From positions 56,898 to 107,907 of the forward strand of contig JBBHKE010001771.1 in assembly GCA_037447655.1 (NCBI GenBank): a stretch of 51,010 nt of DNA, given 5' to 3'. A model generated the notes under the pieces. It was not told where the DNA came from. It saw only the letters and a program-made list of their open reading frames with translations, and did not search any database. The position numbers and the translations under genes were made by a program. Below, one piece after another: positions 43,003-51,010 of the stretch. The DNA comes from Zygnema cylindricum. Taxonomy: Eukaryota > Streptophyta > Zygnematophyceae > Zygnematales > Zygnemataceae. Each line of letters begins with the position of its first letter. Position 1 is the stretch's first letter.

Positions 43003-43353
43003 TGGCTAACTTTGGGCAACCATAACTATCAATTTGCTTGACCATTTTTAGTGATTCTTTTTGCTGCGAACTATGCGGAGTCCACGCTACACAAAGGTGT
43101 CGCCAGTCAGAGTTTATTATCTGCCAAGGTAGCGGTATTTCTAAGGGAAAGTCAAAGTGGGTTAATGTGTCCAAATCTCATATTCTAACTTTGCATTCTG
43201 TGGTGGAACTGAGCACACAGAAAGTCTTATTTCACAGGGATGAAGTTATAATGGGTTTTTGATTATCAAGGTGTTAATCATTTGGGTTTATATCAACTTG
43301 GAGTCGGCACTATCTAGATAAGCTTCTTTTGGATCTACTTACTTTGAGGGCCA

Positions 43354-44414
43354 ATGGAGGTCTCAGAGTTTCAGGTTATGGGCCCACCATCTAGGGTGCA
43401 TATGTTTGATGGAACAAGCTTCATTTATTAGGAGTTACAATGGAGGGATTGCTTTTCGAGAAACACTTATGGGGAATTGTTTCGGGACAAGTGAGATGTC
43501 CGCCACCTGGCTTTATAGGAGCATACTATGGAGAATCATCTGGGGCTGCCCAGAATATCAACCAGAGTTCAAATGCAACGGAAGGTGAAGGGAAAAACCT
43601 TTCTATGGATGGGGAAATAGGGGAGAAGGAAAAATGGACACCTATGGTGAGGGGAGCTAGGCTCTGAGCTATGGTACCACTTGTAGGGATTAAAACTGAA
43701 CAAAATGATAGAAAAATATAGGAATACAAAAACACTGTAGCAAAACATCTCATACTTAGATATGTGTTTAAGTCCATTGCTATCACTCTTTTAAGTTTAA
43801 CGAAGTCTTCAGAGATATGGGAAGCACTAGGTCGGATTTATAAGAGTGAGACTATTTAGAGGCAGCAGTTAGCAAAACAACAAATAGATGCCTATGTTTA
43901 TAAAGGCGGTAACATGATAGAGTTTTGCAATGATATTGCTGCGCTATATGTTGAGCTTGCTAGTGCACGATATGTAGAATCGAAGGAGAGGAAGATTAAT
44001 ACACTGCTTATGAAACTCCTAGATGAGTACGAAAACATCATTTGTCGTATGCACGCAATGGATGGCTCCTCATGGACTTGGAGCTTTACCATGGGGATAA
44101 TTCTTGTGAGGGAAAACACTTGGGAGCTTCGTAGGGGAAGTGACAGAGTGAATGCATTTACAGCTGGTGGTGATTGGCGGAAGTGTGATGTGAGGAATGA
44201 CGGTGATTGGCGAAAGCGTGATGAGAGGAAAGGTGGTGACGAGCGGAAGCGTGATGAGGGGAAGAAAGACAAAGGTAAACCTTATCGGAACTTTGGTGGA
44301 AAGAGAGGGAGAAGAAAAAAAAGTGGAGCTTCGAAAATAAGGGTTTGCTTCTTTTGTAGGGAAGCGGGTCACTATATGGAGGAATGCCCTTGTTTGGAAA
44401 AACTTAGAAGTTAG
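43354..44414 (+). pseudogene. F gag
   Basis: ATG 43354 inside the LTR (M-E-V-S-E-F), reading through the exact primer site (Q-V-M-G-P-P-S-R-V) to a stop at about 43430. Several further stops before the open part 43914-44414, which has A-L-Y-V-E-L-A-S-A-R, L-V-R-E-N-T-W-E-L-R-R-G, three imperfect Asp-Trp-Arg-Lys/Arg-Asp-Glu-Arg-Lys type basic repeats (about 44170-44270) and an intact zinc knuckle at 44346-44387 (C-F-F-C-R-E-A-G-H-Y-M-E-E-C). Role: capsid and RNA packaging. Confidence 0.87.
43374..43388 (+). other. Primer-binding site of F, exact initiator tRNA-Met match
   Basis: GGTTATGGGCCCACC is a 15-nt perfect complement of the anticodon arm of plant initiator tRNA-Met (GGTGGGCCCATAACC, recalled from known tRNA sequences). 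It has no gap from the LTR CA. This is the internal-tRNA priming arrangement known for Drosophila copia. Confidence 0.85.
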
Positions 44415-44990
44415 AATGTGGATGAGGAGGAAGAAGAAGAAGAGGAGAAAGAGGATGAAGATATTTTAGAGCTTCTCTGGATCAGTAGTATGGGAAGAGA
44501 GAAAAGCACACAAAAATTTCACGAAAGCAACAATGTGCTTTTGGAGGTATAAGGGAAGTAAAGAGAGAGGAGATACTTCAGAGAGTTCAAAATATTGAGG
44601 ATCGTTTCATAGATATTTTGGAAACAAAAAATTGGTCGGAAAGGGAGACTTCAACGGATTCAGAGGAAAGGGGAGAATTAATTCTAGAGGAGGTTTTAAA
44701 GGATAGGGGAGAAGAGAAATATTTGATTAAAGGTTTAGGGGAGAATAAATATCTATTGGGAATTAAAACAGAAATTGATAGTGGAAAGAAATCCTTGGGA
44801 GAGAGTGAGGAAAGTTCAATTTTTGCGGGTAATGGGTTTGACATCGCTGAAAGGAGTGATGGTATTTATGATGGTGTGCCTGTAAAAGCTTTAATAATGA
44901 GGTTTATTTCATAGCTGAAAAGGGTAGTCAAGGAATGTTTTGAATTGTCTTTTGCAATGAAAAAGGTGTTCTCTACTCGTGTGGAAGTGA
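44415..44990 (+). pseudogene. F/D spacer where protease is expected
   Basis: Glu/Asp/Lys-rich sequence after the Gag stop, with an open stretch 44618-44914. Its place between the zinc knuckle and integrase is where copia protease should be, but I cannot identify a convincing D-S-G context (a T-E-I-D-S-G-K occurs but lacks the usual flanks). It may be a diverged or partly deleted protease. Confidence 0.5.
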
Positions 44991-46119
44991 TATGATGCAT
45001 TGGCACAAGAGGTTAGGGCGTGTGAATCTAGATAGATTAAAGAAAATGAATAAAAAGGGAATAGTGGATGGAATTCAGTTTGAAGATGATGAGACCTCAA
45101 ATGATTGTAGTGGATGTGCCCAAGGGAAGATTCATAGACTTCCATTTCCAAAGGCAACCACATTTTGGAGAGATAAAGTATTAGATCTCGTTCACGCTGA
45201 TGTTTGGGGACCAGCTAGGTATGTTTCACATGGGGGGAAAAGATGGATGTTAACCATTCCAGATGATTGGTCTACATACACTAAGGTATATTTTCTTAGA
45301 AATAAGCCAGAGGTACTAAGATGTTTCAAAGAATACAAAGTATTGAGTGAAAAATTGCATGAAATCTCAATAAAAGAGATAAGAAGTGATAGTGGGAAAG
45401 AATACACCTCAAAAGAATTTGAAGAATTTCTTAAAGAAGAAGGAATCCATAATGAGAAAACTATTTTTTATAATCTGGAACAAAATGGAGTAGCACAAAG
45501 AGTGAATAGAACTTTATGAGATATGTCCAGAAGTATGCTAACTGATAAATGAATACGATTCCATTTTTGGGCTGAGTCTATAAACTATGCTGACTTTATA
45601 AAAAATAGAGTCCTAACTTCGGCAAATAATAAGGAAACTCAGTATGAAAGGTGGACGGGAAGAAAACCATATTTTTCTAGTTTGAGAGTGTTCGAAAGTC
45701 AAGTCTACAGTTTGGATTCCGCTTAGAGTAAATGGAAGTTAGAGGGAAGAGGGAAACCATGATATCTTGTAGGATATGATGAGAGCACAAAAAGATATCG
45801 AATATATCACTTGAAAAAAAAAGATATCATTTTGGTTAAACATATAGTGGTGATGAATGAAGTAAAGTCTATTGATCCATTCCGTATAACAAAAGTCAAA
45901 ATCAGATTTGAATCGGGTCAATATTCTGACTTTGACTTAGGAAATGAAGAGAAGGAAGACGGGGAGAGGAAAAAATGTGCAGATGTGCCAAAAGAGAAGA
46001 ACGAAAAGACAACATCCAAGGTAACACCACAAAACGAACTGGAAACCGACAAGGAACTTGATCAAACACTGGAATTGGAAGATAGGGGAGATGAAAATCC
46101 ACCTCAATGAACCCCGAGG
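44951..46119 (+). pseudogene. F/D integrase
   Basis: Zinc motif H-W-H-K-R-L-G-R (second His changed to Arg), C-S-G-C present. Core in 44992-45519 with first Asp at 45199-45201 (H-A-D-V-W-G-P), second Asp in R-S-D-S-G-K-E-Y and Glu in L-E-Q-N-G-V-A-Q-R. Then a TGA at 45517-45519 and others. C-terminal part (T-G-R-K-P, Y-D-E-S-T-K-R-Y-R-I-Y) to about 45830, then a charged linker 45811-46110. Confidence 0.86.
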
Positions 46120-47090
46120 ATGCCTTCGATACCGGCGTCACATTTTGAAGGAGGAAAAAGTAGTAAACGGCTTCAAGAAAGACATGTAAATATTAAACTC
46201 ACAAAGATGTCTCACCCAAAAGAACATGAGACATACTTAGAGGCCATAAATACCCCTAAAAGCAGACGGTGGATCACTGCCATTAAAGAAGAAATGGCCT
46301 CTACCATGGAAGCCAATACATGGGAGTTGGTAGATTGTCCACCGGGCAAAAAACCGATTGGATGTAAGTGGGTTTTTAAGCTTAAACTAAACCCATATAA
46401 TACAATTAAAAGATATAAGGCTAGGTTGGTTGCTAAAGGTTATACTCAAAAAGAAGAAATTGACTATGAAGAAACCTTTGCTCCCGTAGTCAGATTCCCT
46501 TTTGTCAAAATCCTCTTAAGTTTAGCCGCATCTGAGGAGATGGAAATACACTAGATAGATATTAAGACCGCCTTCTTACACGGAGAGTTGGAAGAAGAAA
46601 TCTACATGAGGCAACCGGAAAGATTCGTGGAAAGTGGAGAAGAAAGCAAGGTGTACAAAGTGATAAAATCACTTTATGGCCTTAAGCAAGCGTCGCGGCA
46701 ATGGAACATAAAATTGGACAAATTTCTAACAGGTTAGGGATACATTAGAATAAGTTCAGATCACTCCATATATATATTTGAGGATGAAAATTGAGTGATA
46801 TTTATTGCTAGTTATGTAGATGATTAGTTAGTCTTAAGCAAGTCCTTAGATAAAATTAACAAACTCAAACAAGATCTGAGAAGTCGGTTTGACATGAAAG
46901 ATCTCGGCGAAGCAAAATACATTTTGGGGATTCAAATGGAGTGGGATAGAGGGAATAGAATTATAAGACTCACTCAGAAAAAAGCTATCGGTAATATGCT
47001 AGAAAAGTTTCAGATAGAGAAAGTAAATGGGTGTACCACTCCCATGGATCTAAAGAAAGTCGGAGGGGAGTGAAGAGGGAGGGATATTGA
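46120..47090 (+). pseudogene. F/D reverse transcriptase
   Basis: Open 46120-46554 (linker, [34 protein letters not shown]). A stop lies at the motif before K-T-A-F-L-H-G-E. Y-V-D-D is at 46813-46824, directly followed by TAG. More stops at about 46736 and 46794. A one-base change of frame occurs near 47070 (K-V-G-G-E). Fold recognisable, not translatable. Confidence 0.88.
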
Positions 47091-47806
47091 TTTTGAATGA
47101 TGAGACGGATGAGGAAGAAAAGAGGTTTATGGAAGGAATTCCTTTTCAGTAAATTGTAGGCAATTTAATTTACTTTATGAATTGTACACGTCTGGTTATA
47201 ACTGGGGCTGTAGGTGTTCTCAGTAGAAGTCTAAATGAACCTAGGAAAAAATACTAGGAAGCAGCCAAAAGAGTGATGAGATATTTGGTGGGAACAAGGG
47301 AATTATTGTTGCATTTGGGAGGGGAGCACAAAGACATCACCACTCGGAGTGATGCCAGTCATGGGGATGTGCCTTTGAGACGATGTACAACTGGATATGT
47401 GTTGCAAATTGGATCTGGTGCATGCTGTTGGAGTAGCAATTAGCAAAAAGTAGTTGCTCAGTCCACTATGGAGGCTGAATACATGGCCTCATGTGCTGCC
47501 ACTAAAGAATTAATGTGGGTAAAATATCTACTCGAAGAACTTGGGTTCATGAAAACTGGGACTCATAATGTCATTTGTGATAATCAAGCTGCTATCTCTT
47601 TTGCAACTAATTGAAAACACCATTTCAAAGCTAAACATATGGATATTAGACTAATGTTTGTCAGAGAGAAAGTTGAGAAAAAAATAATAACACTGGTTCA
47701 TAAAAGTGATAATGAGATGATTGCAGCCATGATGACAAAACTGGTGCCTTCTCCTAAATTAATATTTTGTAGAGAAAATTGTGGACTTAAATTAAAAGTT
47801 GACTAA
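47091..47806 (+). pseudogene. F/D RNase H
   Basis: I-V-G-N-L-I-Y-F-M-N-C-T-R, then S-D-A-S-H-G-D, S-T-M-E-A-E-Y-M-A-S, C-D-N-Q-A-A-I and the terminal block I-A-A-M-M-T-K. Catalytic Asp, Glu and Asp are present; stops at about 47151, 47256, 47443 and 47611. Final stop 47804-47806. A purine stretch AACAGGAG precedes the LTR. Confidence 0.87.
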
Positions 47807-47819
47807 GAATTAACAGGAG

Positions 47820-48712
47820 TGTTGAAAAGAAGTAATTAATATCCACTTCTTAATTTACAATCTAGAGAGAGGAGAGAGAGAGAGTCACCATGGCTGCCGC
47901 CATATTTAGAAAGAAATAGGCAGACATATTTATAGATTACCAAAATGTTGCCTTAAACACGATTTAAACTTTGGTCTCAAGGGTACTATGTAGACATACG
48001 CCTTGACCATTTAGGCGTTAGCGAAAAGATACACATATGTGGTTCGGTAATTAATTAAAGTGTTACGCGAAACGTCACTTTCACTTAAACATACTAAAAT
48101 TGACGAAACGTCATCTATAATCAAATGACGCTCGCGGACGCGAATCTAACCGTGTAAAATACATTATTGGCCAGACGATGTCGCCCCCGCCAAAACCGAA
48201 TGAATCTTTGGCGGCTTTGGGACATAGCGGCGCTCTGTGCCACATGGCGCAACATCATTGGATGCCGGAAAAGATGGGAGGAGGAACGATGGCTCCCAAG
48301 TTGACAAGTGTCAACTAAAATGCCATGTTCTACAATGGCCGTACAACAAGTACAATCGGCCACTGTACCTTCTTGTACTATACACTCTTTTCATTGGCCT
48401 AGGGTAGAGTAGTAGGTAGTTGTGAGTAGGAGTTAAGGGACTTAGCGTGTTTGAGGCTCCTCTCTCCAGATGACCTTTTGTATTTATACGCCATCTTTGG
48501 CCAGCCATAACTTACTGCTCATGGGAGCAAATTCAGTGATTCTTTTTGCGTTTGACTCACGAAAGTCTTGTCCTCATAAAGGTGAGGGTGGTCAGAGTTT
48601 TTGTGTGCATGGGCGGCACCTATTCAGTGAGAAAGTGAAAAGGGAAAATATTATTTTAGAGGCTTTGCATAGGCTCCTCTTTCTTTGGGATAATAAAGAC
48701 CACATAATTTCA
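47820..48712 (+). repeat. D 3' LTR
   Basis: 893 bp, TGTTGAAAAGAAG...AATTTCA, partner of 40150-41053 with moderate divergence. The first GTAC of the dyad is lost (GTTCTAC). Gag leader ATG at about 48693 is changed to ATA. Followed by the CAATT duplication. Confidence 0.92.
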
Positions 48713-48717
48713 CAATT
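48713..48717. repeat. Target-site duplication CAATT, right copy for D
   Basis: CAATT directly after the D 3' LTR. Removing D and one copy restores continuity of RNase H homology in E. Confidence 0.9.
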
Positions 48718-50779
48718 GGTGCTTGATTATTAGAGAATATTTTCTGAATTCCAATTCTAAGATGACCGAATTCACCAAGCAAGGATTTGACCCACATCAA
48801 TTCCTTCAGAGCAGAGCAAGATGCCATATACTCTGCCTCCATGGTGGACTGAGCAATGACCTTTTGCTGCTTTTCTACTCCAGCAAGAAGCACCATCCCC
48901 CATATACGACACATATCCAGACGTACGTCTTCGCATCGGAGCATCCCTATAGTTGGCATCACTCTAAGTGGTGATGTCTGTACTTTCCCCACCTAGATGC
49001 AACCATTGATCCTTAGTTCCTATGAGATATCTGAGGATCCTCTTAGCTGCTTCCCAATCCCTTTTGGTAGGAGCATTCAGACTCCTACTTAGCACTCCTA
49101 CAGTTGTTGCCAAATCTGGTCTGGTACAATTCATGAAATGAATCAGACTGCCCAGTACCTGTCTGTATGGGATAGTCTGCATAAATTTTTTCTCTTCTGG
49201 ACCTAGTTCATCATCTAGAATTAGGATGTCTCCCTCCTCACTCCGCTCACTTCCCTTCTTCAGATCCATGGGAGTTGTACAACTGTTGGCTTTGTCAATC
49301 CGAAATTTTTCCAACATGTTTCTAATTGCCTCTTTCTGAGTTAGTCTAATTATTCTTTTTTCTCTATGTCTCTCTACTTGTATTCCCAAAATATATTTTG
49401 CCTCTCCCATGTCCTTCATTTCAAATCTTCATTTTAGATTTGTTTTAAATTTGTTGATATTTTTTCATTGACCTACTCAGAACAAGCAAATCATCAATAT
49501 AGATTGTAATAAAGATGACACCTTCCTCATATTCAAAAACATAAATTGAATGATCTGAACTGATGTGGATGTATCCTCGACCGGTAAAGAATTCATCAAG
49601 TTTTTTGTTCCATTGTCTGAGCGCCTTTTTCAAACCATTGAGAGAGTCAATCAGCCGACATACCTACTTTCCTCTCCTTCTTCCACGAATCCTTCTGGCA
49701 GTCGCATGAAGATCTCCTCCCCTAGTTCTCCATGGAAGAAGGTTGTCTTCATGTCCATCTAGTGTACTTCCATGTCTTTTGCAACGGCCAGACTCAGAAG
49801 TATCTAGACCGAGGGAAATCTGACGACCAGAGCAAAGGTTTCTTTGTAGTCTATTCCCTCTTTTTGAATAAAACATTTTGTCACTAACCGGGCCTTATAC
49901 CGCTCAATGGTATTGTCCGGATTCGGTTTTAATTTGAAAACCCATTTATATCCAATTGGATTTTTGATTAGGTGGATAGTCCACCAACTCACATGTATTA
50001 GTGGCCATGATTGAAGCCATCTCATCATTGATAGCCATCTTCCACCGGTTTGTTTATGGGCAGTTCATTGCCTCTCCATATGTTTGAGGTTCATCCGGGT
50101 GAGACAGTTTATTTACCTTGTTGTTAACTTGTTTCTTTTGAAGCCTTTTGCTGCTTCTTCTCTCTCCCTCAAAATATGCGGCCGAAATAGATGATTCACG
50201 TGGATTCTTTCGAATCACCATGGCTTCTCCCCTGTCCCTCAGATCCATATCTGTTTCCACCACGTCTTTCGCTTCCAGTATAGGTGTCATCGGTGTTTCC
50301 AAGTCGAAGTCTTTCACGGTCTGTTTTGAATCTGCAAGAATATCATCCTTTTGGAGACCTAGATAGTTACGAAGATGAAGTTATTAGAATTGTCTAACTC
50401 AAATCAAATTCTGACTGACATTGAGGATTTGAATGGATGTACCGACTTCCCTTCATCCATAGCTACCACGTGCTTTACTAGAATTATATTTTCTCTCTTT
50501 AGATCACACACTCTATACCCTTTTACATCCTCATCATATCCCAACAAGTATTTGGGTTTCCTTTTTGGATCTAGTTTTCAGTTAGATTTATATGTATCTA
50601 AATTCAAGACTTTACTACCGGAAACCTTTAAGTGAGATAGATCTGGTTTTCGGCTAGTCCATCTCTTATATGGAGTTTGGCCTTTTACCGTCAAAGTAAG
50701 TACTATATTTTTCAAATAATTAGCACAATTCATAGCTTTGGCCCAAAATCTTTTTTTTTCCTTTTATGTGACAACATAC
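48718..50779 (-). pseudogene. E pol: integrase C-terminus, RT, RNase H
   Basis: RNase H 48718-48992 (S-T-M-E-A-E-Y, N-N-Q-A-P-I at the D junction), RT connection and thumb 49419-48964, Y-I-D-D at 49490-49501, RT N-terminal part to about 50028 with several shifts, linker 50317-50054 (S-S-K-R-L-Q, S-H-P-D-E-P), integrase C-terminal region about 50330-50758 (T-S-R-K-P-D-L-S-H-L, G-Y-D-E-D-V-K-G-Y-R-V). Closely related to the F/D pol. Interrupted at its upstream side by the LTR end at 50780. Confidence 0.87.
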
Positions 50780-51010
50780 TGTTGTCTTGAGAAAATTGGC
50801 GCACCGGAAGAAGAAGAAGTAGAAACACCGACCGTTGCCATATTAATTATTACACAAAGAGAAAACTCTCACAAAAAACCCACAAAAAACGAGCTTCACA
50901 ATGAAGCCCAAAGCAAACCAGACTAACCCTAGGTCAGCAAATATTCCACAATGTAAATTATATAACAAAAAAACCACATGCAAAATTTTAAAAGGTTTAA
51001 CCCAAAGATC
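50780..51010 (-). repeat. LTR 3' end of a further copia family (partial)
   Basis: Minus strand ends CAAGACAACA at 50780. A Ser-rich leader starts at an ATG (complement of 50839-50841) and reaches the LTR end with two bases over, the same phase as every other LTR here. The adjoining sequence GTATGTTGTCAC is not a primer site, so this is the outer end of a 3' or solo LTR inserted in E. The family does not match A, C or D-G closely. Confidence 0.6.

Larger units (their letters stand above)
42193..43373 (+). repeat. F 5' LTR (inside D)
   Basis: 1,181 bp, TGTTGATATTTG...AGAGTTTCA, followed by an exact primer site. Stem-loop 42240-42336, tRNA-like module 42387-42465, GTAC dyad 42843-42890, TATA 42997-43002, Gag ATG 43354. 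Same family as 1-871. Confidence 0.9.
40150..48712 (+). mobile_element. Element D: copia element in E, with F LTR and gag inside
   Basis: LTRs 40150-41053 and 47820-48712 with a perfect 5-bp CAATT duplication. Internal order: primer site, D gag (to 42192), LTR of F (42193-43373), F primer site and gag, spacer, integrase, RT, RNase H, purine tract, D 3' LTR. No second F LTR is present, so the pol belongs to F, D or a fusion of both. All coding parts are interrupted. Confidence 0.9.
38925..51010 (-). mobile_element. Element E: copia element split by D
   Basis: Minus strand. 3' LTR 38925-39922, pol end 39936-40149, then element D (40150-48712), then the rest of pol to about 50779. The 5' part (integrase core, gag, 5' LTR) is not in the window. 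The RNase H reading frame lines up across the D insertion once the CAATT duplication is allowed for. Another LTR end interrupts E at 50780. E itself interrupts C3. Confidence 0.9.

Noticed and set aside
44618-44914. Independent gene between F gag and integrase
   Set aside because: Highly charged, low-complexity frame within the retroelement; more likely polyprotein linker or eroded protease.

Overview
The window is repeat-rich nuclear DNA with no host gene that I can support. It is a stack of nested, mostly broken Ty1/copia LTR retrotransposons sitting in and around a 40-bp satellite. The host is most likely a land plant or other green-lineage organism. The reason is the primer-binding sites: the best-preserved one (43374-43388) is an exact 15-nt complement of the anticodon arm of the plant-type initiator tRNA-Met, as I remember that tRNA. 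Promoter regions also carry plant-style CACGTG and GTAC motifs. Species cannot be told from this. All identity figures are by eye.

Layout: 1-871 is the 3' part of a + strand LTR. 872-4603 and 10181-15951 are one satellite array split by element A1 (4609-10175, minus strand, two 737-bp LTRs, 5-bp target duplication ATTTT). 15952-19047 is a scrambled block: an A-type LTR, a gag fragment with its own LTR (family G), about 610 bp of unassigned DNA and a D-type LTR fragment. 19048-28241 is a minus-strand tandem of two A-family elements (A3, A2) that share the LTR at 23569-24432. 28242-28496 is a small satellite block. 28554-34989 is a minus-strand tandem of family C (truncated C1 gag plus C2) sharing the LTR at 29517-30184. 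34990-35777 is satellite that flips orientation at about 35190. 35778-38924 is a + strand C element (C3), head to head with C2. 38925 to the right end is a minus-strand element E, split by + strand element D (40150-48712, target duplication CAATT), which itself contains the LTR and gag of a related element F. 50780-51010 is the end of one more LTR.

All families share one design. The LTR begins TG (TA in family C) and ends CA. The primer site follows with no gap and matches the middle of initiator tRNA-Met, not its 3' end (the Drosophila copia strategy). The gag ATG lies inside the LTR, always leaving two bases of a codon at the LTR end, so Gag is read through the LTR end and the primer site (peptide Q-V-M-G-P-P or a variant). 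In the D/E/F/G families the LTRs add an antisense tRNA-like module and a GTAC-rich dyad upstream of TATA; E, F and G also have a 5' stem-loop with a conserved apex.

No element has an uninterrupted coding region. Each shows stops, frameshifts or deletions and, in several, lost catalytic or zinc-binding residues. A1 is the youngest by its LTRs (about 18 differences in 737 bp) yet is already inactivated at several sites.
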